A stretch of 48,190 bases of DNA from Pseudomonas sp. CFII64 (GCF_000416235.1 NZ_ATLO01000045.1:1-48190); one strand, 5' to 3'; shown: positions 33,634 through 43,148, counted from the stretch's first letter. Program-made: numbers and translations. Notes: generated by a model from the letters alone, not told the origin.

Positions 33634-34395
33634 ATGAGCATGACGTTTTCCGGTCAGGTGGCGTTGGTCACCGGCGCCGCAGCAGGCATTGGCCGCGCCA
33701 CCGCCCTGGCATTCGCTGCGCAAGGGCTGAAGGTGGTGGTAGCGGATCTGGACAGCAACGGCGGTGAACGGACTGCGCAGCTGATTCACGAAGCGGGTGG
33801 CGAAGCATTGTTCGTGCGCTGCAATGTCACTCAGGAAAGCGAAGTGCGGCAATTGATGGAACGTGCAGTCGAGGTTTATGGCCGGGTTGATTACGCCTTT
33901 AATAATGCCGGGATCGAAATCGAAAAAGGCCGCTTGTCCGAAGGCAGCGAAGCTGAGTTTGACGCGATCATGGGCGTCAACGTCAAAGGCGTCTGGTTGT
34001 GCATGAAATACCAGTTGCCGCTGATGCTCGCCCAGGGCGGCGGGGCCATCGTCAACACGGCGTCGGTGGCGGGCCTGGGCGCGGCGCCGAAGATGAGCAT
34101 CTACAGCGCGTCGAAACACGCAGTGATCGGCCTGACCAAATCCGCCGCCATCGAATATGCGAAGAAGAAAATCCGCGTCAATGCGGTTTGCCCGGCAGTC
34201 ATCGACACCGACATGTTCCGCCGCGCCTGGGAATCGGATCCGAAGAAGGGCGAGTTCGCCGCCACCATGCATCCGGTCGGCCGCATCGGCAAGGTCGAAG
34301 AAATCGCCACTGCGGTGCTTTACCTGTGTTGCGACGGCGCCGCTTTCACCACCGGCCAGGCGCTGGCGGTTGATGGCGGGGTAACGGCGATGTGA
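33634..34395 (+). CDS. Short-chain dehydrogenase/reductase
   Basis: 253 residues from the ATG at 33634 (AAGGA 8 bases before); an in-frame start at 33607 is less likely. Classical SDR: cofactor motif TGAAAGIG (13-20), NNAG (90-93), catalytic Ser144, Tyr157 and Lys161 (YSASK), and C-terminal GQALAVDGGVTAM. Asp38 after the second beta strand (VVVADLD) suggests NAD(H) preference. Substrate cannot be told; it is not in an obvious operon. Confidence 0.9.
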   Translation: MSMTFSGQVALVTGAAAGIGRATALAFAAQGLKVVVADLDSNGGERTAQLIHEAGGEALFVRCNVTQESEVRQLMERAVEVYGRVDYAFNNAGIEIEKGRLSEGSEAEFDAIMGVNVKGVWLCMKYQLPLMLAQGGGAIVNTASVAGLGAAPKMSIYSASKHAVIGLTKSAAIEYAKKKIRVNAVCPAVIDTDMFRRAWESDPKKGEFAATMHPVGRIGKVEEIATAVLYLCCDGAAFTTGQALAVDGGVTAM

Positions 34396-34523
34396 GGCGC
34401 TGAATACGATCAGGCGCTCTCGCAACCGATCCCACCGCTTTGGATGTCAATCAGCTAAGCTCGGCGTGTTCCAAGCGCAGCGGTTTGGCGGCGCCTGATT
34501 TCCGGTTTTTCTGGAGCGTGTCG

Positions 34524-35996
34524 ATGGATTCCCCGTGGTTGGCTTTTCCGCTGGTCAGCGCTTCGCTGGTCCTGGTCATCGACCTGACATTCTGGCAGTG
34601 GGTGGACCAGCGTTGGTTGCGCTGGAAGATGGTGGTGCGCCTGGGATTGTTCCTGCTGTTCAGCATGTGCTTGATTCAAGCCGGGTTGAGCCCCTTGAGC
34701 ACGGTGCCGACCGAACTGCCGGTATCGCGTCATGTGCTGGCGACCACGTTGTCCATCGCCTGGTGGCTGTTTGGTGCGCGAACCTTGACGGTCCTCATCA
34801 GCGTGCTGCTGGCGCCGCGCATTGGTGGCAAGGGCCATCTGCTGCAAGACGTGCTGGGGGCGATCATCTTTCTTGTTGCATCGGTGGCGGCTGCGGCTTA
34901 TGTGCTCGATCTGCCGGTCAAAGGCCTGCTGGCCACCTCCGGCGCCGTGGCGATCATTCTCGGCCTGGCGGTGCAGAGCACGTTGAGCGATGTGTTTTCC
35001 GGCATCGTGCTCAATGCCACCAAACCGTTTCGCGTTGATGACTGGATTCGTGTCGACGACATTGAAGGCAAAGTCATCGAAATTGACTGGCGCTCGACTC
35101 ATTTGCTCACCTCTGAAGGCAGCATGGCAGTGATTCCCAACGCCATGGCCGCCAAGACGCGGATCGTCAATTTCAGTCGTCCGGATCATTTTCACGCGGT
35201 GACCCTGAGCCTCGAACTCTCCGTGCGCCTGCGCCCCAGCCTGGTTCTGGATGCCATCGGCAAGGCGCTGCAAGGTTGTCGGGAATTGCTGGTGCAACCT
35301 GCTGCCAGCGCAGTGGTGGTCAAGTCCGGGCTGCGCAGCGTCGAGTATGAAGTCACCGGCTATGTTCAGTCCCGGGACCGTCGTTCTGCAGTGCGTAATC
35401 AGTTGCATGACTTGATCTACCGCCAGCTGGCCGCCAGCGAAACACGCCAGGACCAGGTGCGGCCCGCGACTCGCGTTGCGGCAGTGCTCAACACGGTGGG
35501 TGCATTGCGCATGTTGAGCAACGCCGATCTGGCCGAACTTGAACGCAATATGCGCCTCAACGCCTTCCAGAGCCATGAAGTGATTCTGGCCGCAGGCGTC
35601 GTCCCTGATGCGCTGTACATCATCGAGTCCGGGATTGTTTCGGTGTCCATCGAGCGTCCCGAGGGCTGGCTGGAGGTCGGGCGCATGGGGCCCGGCGAAC
35701 TGATGGGCGAAACCGGATTTGTCGATCAATCGCCGGCGATGGGGCGTTTCTGTGCCCTGACCGATTGCATGGTGTACCGCATCGCCCTGGCCGATCTGGA
35801 ACCCTGGCTCAAGGATCATCCGGAATTGCGCGGCGCCTTGGCCGGGCTGGCGCGGTTCCGGGCCAAGGCCCGCGCGGCCATGCTCACCAACAAGCCGGCG
35901 GCGCCCGATCCCAATGGCTTTCTCAAATGGTTGCGCAAGGGCGTCACGCGCTTCCAGGCACCGCGAGAACCGCGCAAGACCGACAAACTCAGCTAA
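34524..35996 (+). CDS. MscS-family channel fused to a cyclic-nucleotide-binding-like domain
   Basis: 490 residues from the ATG at 34524 (GGAG 7 bases before). Four or so N-terminal hydrophobic helices, then the MscS pore helix and beta domain: LLATSGAVAIILGLAVQSTL (about 135-154) and KPFRVDDWIRV. Residues about 345-460 resemble a Crp-type cNMP-binding domain (LYIIESGIVSVSIERPEGW, GELMGETGFVD). This matches the bacterial cyclic nucleotide-gated MscS subgroup (bCNG). The phosphate-binding cassette lacks the Arg-Ser pair. Inner-membrane protein; gating by tension is weak or absent in studied bCNG channels. Confidence 0.85.
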   Translation: MDSPWLAFPLVSASLVLVIDLTFWQWVDQRWLRWKMVVRLGLFLLFSMCLIQAGLSPLSTVPTELPVSRHVLATTLSIAWWLFGARTLTVLISVLLAPRIGGKGHLLQDVLGAIIFLVASVAAAAYVLDLPVKGLLATSGAVAIILGLAVQSTLSDVFSGIVLNATKPFRVDDWIRVDDIEGKVIEIDWRSTHLLTSEGSMAVIPNAMAAKTRIVNFSRPDHFHAVTLSLELSVRLRPSLVLDAIGKALQGCRELLVQPAASAVVVKSGLRSVEYEVTGYVQSRDRRSAVRNQLHDLIYRQLAASETRQDQVRPATRVAAVLNTVGALRMLSNADLAELERNMRLNAFQSHEVILAAGVVPDALYIIESGIVSVSIERPEGWLEVGRMGPGELMGETGFVDQSPAMGRFCALTDCMVYRIALADLEPWLKDHPELRGALAGLARFRAKARAAMLTNKPAAPDPNGFLKWLRKGVTRFQAPREPRKTDKLS

Positions 35997-36095
35997 CGTG
36001 GCGGTAATTAGTTATGTAGATCGACCACCAAGAGTGCTCTACATTACCTTGGCTTGCGACATAGCCCCCTTTCATTTCAAGCCTGAGTCAGTTGA

Positions 36096-37028
36096 ATGTC
36101 TTCCATCTGCTTGCAGACGCTCCATCCCCAAGTACTGCGCCCTGGCGATGCCGTGGCGCTGGTTTCGCCAGCCGGTCCCGTGGCCGCTGAAAAAGTCGAA
36201 TCGGCCGTGCAGGTGTTGCAAGGCTGGGGCTTGCGTCCTCGCGTCTATCCCCACGCGCTGGATCGTCACTCGTTTTACGCCGGCCGCGATGAAGATCGCG
36301 CCAGCGACCTGAATGATGCGCTGGCCGACCCTGAAATTCGCGGCGTCATCTGTAACCGTGGTGGTTATGGCGTGCAGCGCATCATCCAGCGTCTGGATTT
36401 CGAGGCGGTGCGCCGCGATCCGAAACTGGTGACGGGTTTTTCCGATATTACTGCGTTGCATGGGGCGCTCTGGACTCAGGCCCGGCTGGCAACTGTTCAC
36501 GGACCGGTGGCGACCCAGCTCGAGCGCGGCGGCGTGTTTACCAGCGGCATGCGTCACGCACTGATGAGCACCGAACCGGTTCTGGTCGAGGCCAACGCAG
36601 ACGAACCTACTTTCAATGTGCGTATCAAGGGATGTGCCTCGGGGAAATTGTTCGGCGGGAATCTGAGCATGCTCAGCACCTGTGTCGGCACTCCGTTCAT
36701 GCCCGACCTGAACGGTGCCATTCTGCTGCTCGAAGACGTGGGCGAGGCGAGCTACCGGATTGATCGCATGCTGACCCATTTGCTCAACTGCGGCATCCTG
36801 CAGCGTCTGGCCGGTATCGCCGTGGGCCAGTTCAGTCTTCCGGGCAACGGGCTGAGTGCGGTATCAGCGTCCGAAGTATTGACTGAGCGTCTCGGTAAGC
36901 TGGGTATTCCAGTCCTGGGTGGTTTATCCATCGGACATGGCGCCAGCAATATCGCCGTGCCGTTGGGGACTGAAGCGACGCTTGATGCCGATGCGGGCAC
37001 GCTGCTGGTAGCTGCCGCCGCTCGATAG
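36096..37028 (+). CDS. ldcA: LD-carboxypeptidase (murein tetrapeptide recycling)
   Basis: 310 residues. Removes the terminal D-Ala from muropeptide tetrapeptides in the cytosol. The Ser-Glu-His triad is present: Ser116 (TGFSDITALHG), Glu213 (LLLEDVGEASYRID) and His281 (SIGHGASNIAVPLG), in line with Ser115, Glu217 and His285 of P. aeruginosa LdcA. Also RGGYGVQRII near 88. No strong ribosome site is seen. An inverted repeat ATGTAGA/TCTACAT (36014-36044) lies just upstream. Confidence 0.93.
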   Translation: MSSICLQTLHPQVLRPGDAVALVSPAGPVAAEKVESAVQVLQGWGLRPRVYPHALDRHSFYAGRDEDRASDLNDALADPEIRGVICNRGGYGVQRIIQRLDFEAVRRDPKLVTGFSDITALHGALWTQARLATVHGPVATQLERGGVFTSGMRHALMSTEPVLVEANADEPTFNVRIKGCASGKLFGGNLSMLSTCVGTPFMPDLNGAILLLEDVGEASYRIDRMLTHLLNCGILQRLAGIAVGQFSLPGNGLSAVSASEVLTERLGKLGIPVLGGLSIGHGASNIAVPLGTEATLDADAGTLLVAAAAR

Positions 37029-37291
37029 TTTTTAGCTGCACCGGATCAGTACCGCGTTGCCCCTTGCCGGTACGAATCCGGACGAATTTTCGGGGATTTT
37101 TGATAGCCGGCAGTGCCTGATTTCTGCGCGCCGACTTGGACCGTCCTGAAAGCGACTTCGACGTAGCTTTTTGCCATTATTCCGACGGCAAAGACTTGTA
37201 TCTGCCGTGAGCCATTGCGAATCTGCACGATTATTGTATGGCCTGTATCAAAGGCCAGAGTGCCTACGGTATTCACAGGGGATGCGACGCT

Positions 37292-39262
37292 ATGATTTCG
37301 GCCGTGCAAGCACGATTCGCTAATCTGGGGATGGCGAAAAAACTGGGCGTGGGTTTCACGCTGGTTCTGCTATTGACCGTTCTGGTGGCAGCCATCGGTG
37401 TCTGGTCGTTGAAAAACATCAGCGTCCATTTCGATGGATTGAAGCAGATGTCCGCGCTGAACAGCGGCGTGCTCAAAGTCAGGCTGCTGGAGCAGGACTA
37501 TGCGCTGCGCAGCGATCCGAAAATCGTTGAAGAACTGCACGCTGGCGTCGAAAACCTGAACCTCCTCGCTGAAAACCTCAAGAGCCAGTCGCCCGCCAAC
37601 CAGCAGATGATGACTCAGGTTCAGCAAGGCCTGGCCGCGTACCGCAAATCCTTCGATGAATTCGTCAGCCTCAGTCAGAGCAAGGATCTGGCGCTGGAGA
37701 TGGCCAGCTGGTCGGTTTCCAGCGTTGCCAATAACCTTGATGTGCTGCAGGCCGGGCTGGCCGATGACGGTGCGTATGCCTTGAAAGATTCACAAGGCCA
37801 GCAAGGCGGAGAGTTCATCGAGCAGGCAAACCAGATCAGTCAGGTTTCCAAACTGATGATGCAGGCCATGGACGAAGCGCGGGTGCGCCTGGACAAAAGT
37901 CGCAAGACGGGCTCGGGTGACGAAGTCAAAACCGGCAAGATCGAGCAGGCCGATCAGGCTCAGGCCTTGGCTGAAGAACTCAAAGGCGTGATCAAGGATG
38001 CGGGCTATCTCACCGTGCTGGGGGAAGTCAGCACGCACATCGTCAACTTCACCGACAAGCTCAACGAATACACGGGATTGCTGGCCAGCGAAGCGCAGGT
38101 CTCCAAACAATTGGCTGGCAATGCCCGGCAGGTCGTGGATCAGGTCAATCAAGCCTACGCCGCCGAAGACGACTCCATGCAGGCGCAACTCAAGACCAAT
38201 TCCATGCAGATCATCGGCTCGTCGATCATCGCCTTGCTGGTCGGGCTGATAGCGTCCTGGTTGATTACCCGGCTGATTGTCGGGCCGTTGCGCAGTGTCA
38301 TCGCCTTTGCGCAGCGCATTGCCGCCGGCGATTTGAGCGCCAGTGTCGCGGTCAAGCGTCGCGATGAAATTGGTCAGCTGATGCTCGCCATGCAACAGAT
38401 GGGCGCGGGCCTGAGCGGTATCGTCAGTGGCCTGCAAGCGGGTATCGAACAGTTGGCCAGCTCGGCTCATTCCCTGTCGGCAGTGACTGAACAGACCAAT
38501 CGGGAAGTCAGCAACCAGCAGCAGGAAACCGAGCAAGTGGCGACCGCCATGAACCAGATGACCGCCACGGTCCACGATGTGGCGCGCAATGCCGAAGAGG
38601 CGGCACTGGCCGCGCAGACCGCTGACAACAAGGTCGACAGCGGCCAGAGCGTCGTGCGTCAGAGCCTGCAGCGTATCGAGCAACTGGCGACGTCCGCGAC
38701 ATCGGCGAGCAACAGCATCGAGAGCCTCAGCGCGGAAATCCAGAACATCGGAACCGTGCTCGGCGTGATCAAAAGCGTCGCCGAGCAGACCAACCTGCTG
38801 GCCTTGAACGCAGCAATTGAAGCCGCACGGGCGGGTGAGCAAGGTCGAGGCTTCGCGGTTGTTGCTGATGAGGTGCGGGCACTGGCCAAGCGTACTCAAC
38901 AATCGACAGAGGAAATCGAACGTCTGGTGGGCAGCTTGCAGAATGGAGCACAAGCTTCCGTGGCACAGATTCGCAGCAGCGCAGAACTGGTCAAGCTGGC
39001 AGTCAGCGATGTCCTGCAAACCGAAAGCGCGCTGGGCAGCATCGCCTCGGCGGTGTCGATGATCCAGCAGATGAATCAGCAGATCGCTGCCGCTGCCGAA
39101 GAGCAGACGTCAGTGGCCGAAGAAATCAACCGCAGCGTCACCAGCATCCGCGCCAGCGCTGATCAGTCGGCCTTGGCGATGCGCGGCAACGCGGCCTCAA
39201 GTATCGAGCTGGCGTCGCTGGGCATGGAATTGAAGGGGATGGTCGGACATTTCAAATTGTAG
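37292..39262 (+). CDS. Methyl-accepting chemotaxis protein with HBM-type sensor
   Basis: 656 residues from the ATG at 37292 (AGGGGAT upstream); other starts at 37238 and 37331 are possible. TM1 about 19-40, a long (about 265 residues) helical periplasmic region as in the helical bimodular (HBM) receptors such as P. putida McpS, TM2 about 306-326, HAMP (to about 380) and a signalling domain whose tip reads EQTNLLALNAAIEAARAGEQ near 495. No C-terminal CheR-binding pentapeptide. HBM receptors sense organic acids or polyamines among others; the ligand here is unknown. Stands alone. Confidence 0.9.
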   Translation: MISAVQARFANLGMAKKLGVGFTLVLLLTVLVAAIGVWSLKNISVHFDGLKQMSALNSGVLKVRLLEQDYALRSDPKIVEELHAGVENLNLLAENLKSQSPANQQMMTQVQQGLAAYRKSFDEFVSLSQSKDLALEMASWSVSSVANNLDVLQAGLADDGAYALKDSQGQQGGEFIEQANQISQVSKLMMQAMDEARVRLDKSRKTGSGDEVKTGKIEQADQAQALAEELKGVIKDAGYLTVLGEVSTHIVNFTDKLNEYTGLLASEAQVSKQLAGNARQVVDQVNQAYAAEDDSMQAQLKTNSMQIIGSSIIALLVGLIASWLITRLIVGPLRSVIAFAQRIAAGDLSASVAVKRRDEIGQLMLAMQQMGAGLSGIVSGLQAGIEQLASSAHSLSAVTEQTNREVSNQQQETEQVATAMNQMTATVHDVARNAEEAALAAQTADNKVDSGQSVVRQSLQRIEQLATSATSASNSIESLSAEIQNIGTVLGVIKSVAEQTNLLALNAAIEAARAGEQGRGFAVVADEVRALAKRTQQSTEEIERLVGSLQNGAQASVAQIRSSAELVKLAVSDVLQTESALGSIASAVSMIQQMNQQIAAAAEEQTSVAEEINRSVTSIRASADQSALAMRGNAASSIELASLGMELKGMVGHFKL

Positions 39263-39283
39263 GGTTTGCGTACACGGGAATCT

Positions 39284-39374
39284 TTGTAGGACCAGATTTA
39301 TCCGGGAGGGCGGTAGCGCGTATTCACAAGAATTCCTTGTCCACGCTGGCCCTTTCCCGAATGAATCGGTCCTG
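39284..39374. repeat. Decayed REP pair
   Basis: GTAGGACCAGATTTATCCGGGAG near the start and an inverted partner ending ATCGGTCCTGCAG. A poorly conserved member of the REP family between convergent genes. Confidence 0.5.
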
Positions 39375-39396
39375 CAGTCGTTGAGCAAATCAATCA

Positions 39397-40587
39397 TCAA
39401 CCCCGCCGCCCATTCAGAATCAACAACGTCAAAACCCCGGCCACAATCCCCCAGAACGCCGAGCCGATGGAAAACAGCGTCAGCCCTGAAGCAGTGACCA
39501 TGAAGGTGATGAGCGCCGCTTCACGTTCCTTGGGTTCGGTCATCGCCACAGTCAGGCCGTTGATGATCGAGCCAAACAGCGCCAGTGCCGCGATGGACAG
39601 CACCAGTTCCTTGGGAAACGCCGCAAACAGGGCCGCAAGGGTTGCGCCGAAAATCCCGGCGATGCCGTAGAAAATCCCGCACCAGACTGCTGCGGTATAA
39701 CGCTTGTCCCGATCTTCATGGGCATGCGGGCCGGTGCAGATTGCCGCGCTGATTGCCGCAAGATTGATCCCGTGGGAACCGAACGGCGCGAGGATCAACG
39801 ACGCAATGCCGGTGGCGGAAATCAGCGGTGAGGCGGGCACCTGATAACCGTCGGCGCGCAGCACGGCGATACCCGGCATGTTCTGCGAGGTCATGGCCAC
39901 CACGAACAACGGAATGCCGATGCTGATCGTCGCGGCCAGCGAGAACTCAGGCGTGGTCCAGACGGGCAGGGCGACTTCCAGGGCAAACCCGCTGAAATCC
40001 AGCAAGCCGAGCAGACCGGCCAGTGCGACGCCCACCAGCAGCGCACCCAGCACGGCGTAGCGCGGCGAAAGGCGTTTGACGATCAGGTAAGTGAAGAACA
40101 TGCCCAGCACCAGCGCTGTACGGTGCTGAGCGGCGACGAAAATCTCGCTGCCGATCTTGAACAGGATTCCGGCCAGTAATGCCGCCGCCAAGGATGCTGG
40201 CAAGCGTTTGACCAGACGTTCGAAGCTGCCGGTCAGACCGCAGATCATCACCAGCACCGCGCAGGTGATAAACGCGCCGATCGCTTCGGGGTAAGCCACG
40301 CCGCCCAGGCTGGTCACCAGCAATGCGGCGCCAGGCGTCGACCAGGCGACAGTGATCGGCGTCCGGTAACGCAGCGACAGGCCGATGCTGCACACCGCCA
40401 TGCCCATGAACAGCGCCCAGATCCACGAGGAAATTTGCGCGGTGGTCAGGCCTGCTGCCTGACCGGCCTGGAACATCAAGACCAGCGAGCTGGTGCAGCC
40501 CGTCATCATGGCGATGAACCCGGCGACAATGGCCGACGCGGAAGAGTCCGCCAGCGGGCGTAACGGGGCTTGTGTGGTGTCGGTCAT
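39397..40587 (-). CDS. BenE-family transporter
   Basis: 396 residues, about 11-12 hydrophobic segments, BenE (benzoate:H+ symporter) family: SAIVAGFIAMMTGCTSSLVL near the N-terminus, TPITVAWSTPGAALL near 76, PLFVVAMTSQNMPGIAVLRA near 230 and LILAPFGSHGINLAAISAA near 265. No benzoate or aromatic degradation gene is adjacent, so the substrate may differ. The region upstream (to 40741) contains no clear operator. Inner membrane. Confidence 0.88.
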   Translation of the reverse strand: MTDTTQAPLRPLADSSASAIVAGFIAMMTGCTSSLVLMFQAGQAAGLTTAQISSWIWALFMGMAVCSIGLSLRYRTPITVAWSTPGAALLVTSLGGVAYPEAIGAFITCAVLVMICGLTGSFERLVKRLPASLAAALLAGILFKIGSEIFVAAQHRTALVLGMFFTYLIVKRLSPRYAVLGALLVGVALAGLLGLLDFSGFALEVALPVWTTPEFSLAATISIGIPLFVVAMTSQNMPGIAVLRADGYQVPASPLISATGIASLILAPFGSHGINLAAISAAICTGPHAHEDRDKRYTAAVWCGIFYGIAGIFGATLAALFAAFPKELVLSIAALALFGSIINGLTVAMTEPKEREAALITFMVTASGLTLFSIGSAFWGIVAGVLTLLILNGRRG

Positions 40588-40741
40588 CGGACATTCCTTG
40601 CGCGAATTCAGGTGCCAAGCCTAAACGTTGTCGTTACAAGGCGTTGCGATACAGCCAGCTGCGCAAACGCAAGTACAGTTAGCTAAAACGTAGCAAAAGT
40701 GAAGCGTTGTACGGGTGAGTTGAAAACCGCTCATACAGCGC

Positions 40742-41221
40742 TTATGAAATGGGCTCTTCAGGGTCCGCTACAGGTTTTGCAAGACTTTGCCGGGTCTGTC
40801 CCAGCGCCTCATTCACCGCCAGCCAACCGTCCACAGCCTCCTGACCCGCCTCGCGAAAAACCCGTTGCAGAAGTTTGACCTGCTCGCGGCGCAGCGCCTG
40901 TTCGAATTTTGTGCCTTCATCGGTCAATGCCAACAAACGCTTGCGTTTGTCGCTGTCTGGCGCCGCGCTTCGCACCAGGTCCATGGCAACCAGCTGACGC
41001 AATGGCGCGTTCAGCGCTTGCTTGCTGACCCCCAGCACACTGAGCAACTCCGTCACGCTCAAGCCAGGGTAGCGCGCGATAAAAAATACGATGCGTTGAT
41101 GCACCCGGCTGCAGCCGCGCCGCTCCAGCATTTCATCCGCCTTGGCAGTGAAAGCCTGATAGCCGAAGAAAAAAGCTTCCATGGCGGCTTGCTGCGTGGC
41201 GGGATTTTTAAGGTCAAGCAT
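40742..41221 (-). CDS. MarR-family regulator
   Basis: 159 residues, typical MarR length. wHTH: LSVTELLSVLGVSKQALNAP then LRQLVAMDLVRS and the wing SDKRKRLLALTDEG. Divergent from a PLP aminotransferase with 82 bp between starts, in which a perfect palindrome GTCAA-N5-TTGAC is found; it probably controls that gene (inference). Confidence 0.9.
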   Translation of the reverse strand: MLDLKNPATQQAAMEAFFFGYQAFTAKADEMLERRGCSRVHQRIVFFIARYPGLSVTELLSVLGVSKQALNAPLRQLVAMDLVRSAAPDSDKRKRLLALTDEGTKFEQALRREQVKLLQRVFREAGQEAVDGWLAVNEALGQTRQSLAKPVADPEEPIS

Positions 41222-41254
41222 ATTGACGTATCCGCTTGCGATATCGTAATTTCG

Positions 41255-41269
41255 GTCAACCAGTTTGAC
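41255..41269. promoter_or_regulatory. Palindrome between marR and the aminotransferase gene
   Basis: GTCAA-CCAGT-TTGAC, perfect 15-bp inverted repeat; nearby GCGATATCG adds a second short palindrome. Candidate MarR operator. Confidence 0.5.
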
Positions 41270-41303
41270 TTATTTCCATTAATTTCGGCTACCGGTGATA
41301 TCC

Positions 41304-42470
41304 ATGGCATTTTCCGAACGCGTTTCCCGCCTGAAAAGCTCCTTGATTCGTGAAATCCTCGCGGCAGCGCAGCGCCCGGAAGTCATGTCGTTTGCCGGTG
41401 GTCTGCCGGCCGAAGCCATGCTGCCCCGTGTGGAGTGGGCCGACATGCCGGTGGCATTGGGCCAATACGGCATGAGCGAAGGTGAGCCCGAGTTGCGCGA
41501 AGCCCTGGCCGCTGAAGCCCGCGCGATCGGCCTGCCGTGCGAGGCCAGCCAGGTATTGATCGTCAGCGGTTCGCAACAAACCCTGGATCTGGCCGCCAAG
41601 CTGTACATCGACAAAGGCACGCAAATCGTTTTGGAGGCGCCGACTTACCTGGCCGCGCTGCAGATATTCCAGCTGTTCGGTGCTGACTGCCTGACGGTGC
41701 CGTTGCAATCCGACGGCCCGGATCTGCTTGCGCTGCGCCAGCGCCTGGAGCAGCACAAGCCGGCGTTCGCCTACCTGATTCCGACGTTCCAGAACCCGTC
41801 GGCGGTGCGTTACAGCGAGGCCAGTCGCGAGGCGGTCGCGGCGCTGCTGGATGATTTTGGCGTGACGTTGATCGAAGACGAGCCTTATCGTGACCTGACC
41901 TTTGACGGTGGCAGCGCACGACCGATTGCCAGTCGCCTGAAAAAAGCCAGCTGGATTTACACCGGCACCGTGTCGAAAACCTTGCTGCCCGGTTTGCGCG
42001 TCGGTTATCTGATTGCCAGTCCTGATCTGTTCCCGCATCTGCTGCGCTTGAAGCAGTCCGCTGATCTGCACACCAATCGATTGGGCCAATGGCAGGCGCT
42101 GCAATGGATCGGCACCGAGCACTACCGTCAGCATTTGCTGCAATTGCAGGACTTCTATCGTGGCCGTAGAGACGCATTCGACGCTGCGCTGCAAGAGCAT
42201 TTCGGCGATCTGGCCGACTGGAACAGTCCGCAAGGCGGATTGTTTTTCTGGCTGACGTTGAGGCAACCGTTGGATACTCGTACCTTGCTCAATGCAGCGC
42301 TGGCAGAGGATGTTGCGTTTATGCCTGGCGAGCCGTTTTTTGCCGACCCGGATGCCAATCATGGCTATCTGCGTCTGAACTTCAGCCACATCGACCCGAC
42401 GCGCCTCGGCGAAGGCCTGAAGCGACTGGCGGCGGTCGTGCGAATGGCTCAGCAGCAACAGGCGGCTTAA
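41304..42470 (+). CDS. PLP-dependent aminotransferase (fold type I, 2-aminoadipate/LysN type)
   Basis: 388 residues from ATG at 41304 (MAFSERVSRLKSS); a GTG at 41295 is less likely. Class I/II aminotransferase: MSFAGGLPAEAMLP near 30, LIVSGSQQTLDLAAKLY near 90, YLIPTFQNPSAVRY near 160, DEPYRDL near 195, PLP lysine in TGTVSKTLLPGLRVGY near 225 and the C-terminal Arg in GYLRLNFSH. Resembles 2-aminoadipate transaminases and MocR catalytic domains without the wHTH. Controlled perhaps by the divergent MarR gene. Confidence 0.88.
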   Translation: MAFSERVSRLKSSLIREILAAAQRPEVMSFAGGLPAEAMLPRVEWADMPVALGQYGMSEGEPELREALAAEARAIGLPCEASQVLIVSGSQQTLDLAAKLYIDKGTQIVLEAPTYLAALQIFQLFGADCLTVPLQSDGPDLLALRQRLEQHKPAFAYLIPTFQNPSAVRYSEASREAVAALLDDFGVTLIEDEPYRDLTFDGGSARPIASRLKKASWIYTGTVSKTLLPGLRVGYLIASPDLFPHLLRLKQSADLHTNRLGQWQALQWIGTEHYRQHLLQLQDFYRGRRDAFDAALQEHFGDLADWNSPQGGLFFWLTLRQPLDTRTLLNAALAEDVAFMPGEPFFADPDANHGYLRLNFSHIDPTRLGEGLKRLAAVVRMAQQQQAA

Positions 42471-42505
42471 GGGCAATCAGGACAAGCAGTGAAAGGAGAG
42501 CAGTG

Positions 42506-43108
42506 ATGTACAAGGTTTATGGCGATTACAACTCGGGCAACTGTTACAAGATCAAGCTGATGCTCAGCCTGCTGGGCATCGCCTATCAATGGATTCCGGT
42601 AGACATCCTCAGCGGCGAGACGCAGACGCCGGCGTTTCTGGAAAAAAATCCCAACGGCAAGATTCCGGTTCTGGAGCTTGAAGACGGCACCTGCCTGTGG
42701 GAATCCAATGCGATCCTCAATTTCCTCGCCGACGGCAGCCATTTCCTGCCGGCCGAGCCACGCTTGCGCACTCAGGTCTTGCAATGGCAGTTCTTTGAGC
42801 AATACAGCCACGAGCCCTGTATTGCGGTTGCGCGCTTTATTCAGTTCTATCTGGGCATGCCCGAGGAACGGCTCGCTGAATACCGCTCCTTGCAAAAGGC
42901 CGGTTATCGCGCCCTGGCGGTGATGGAACAACAGCTCAAACGCACGCCATATCTGGTGGGCGAGATGTTCTCCATCGCCGATATTGCGCTCTACGCCTAC
43001 ACCCATGTCGCCCATCAAGGCGGTTTTGACCTGGCACCTTATCCAGCGATTCAGCACTGGCTGGCGCGGGTCAAGGGACAGCCGGGGTATGTGGGTATGC
43101 TGGATTGA
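42506..43108 (+). CDS. Glutathione S-transferase family protein
   Basis: 200 residues, AAGGAGAG before the ATG. Thioredoxin-fold N-terminus MYKVYGDYNSGNCYKIKLML, with the GSH-contact cis-Pro in NPNGKIPVLELEDG near 50 and ESNAILNFLA; helical C-terminal domain with PYLVGEMFSIADIALYAYTH near 150 (N-capping box). Only 35 bp after the aminotransferase, same strand, so likely one transcript. Substrate unknown. Confidence 0.9.
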   Translation: MYKVYGDYNSGNCYKIKLMLSLLGIAYQWIPVDILSGETQTPAFLEKNPNGKIPVLELEDGTCLWESNAILNFLADGSHFLPAEPRLRTQVLQWQFFEQYSHEPCIAVARFIQFYLGMPEERLAEYRSLQKAGYRALAVMEQQLKRTPYLVGEMFSIADIALYAYTHVAHQGGFDLAPYPAIQHWLARVKGQPGYVGMLD

Positions 43109-43148
43109 TGCGTGTTTAATGGGGCAAATATGGAACCGTACTGTCTGC

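Noticed and set aside
34455..35819. Long minus-strand frame opposite the MscS-type channel
   Set aside because: Shadow frame rich in His/Gln; the plus-strand product has clear domains.
39397..40587. Benzoate degradation operon suggested by the BenE-type transporter
   Set aside because: No benABCD, cat genes or BenR regulator nearby.
41289..42476. Minus-strand frame opposite the aminotransferase
   Set aside because: Mirror of a well-conserved PLP enzyme; no family features.
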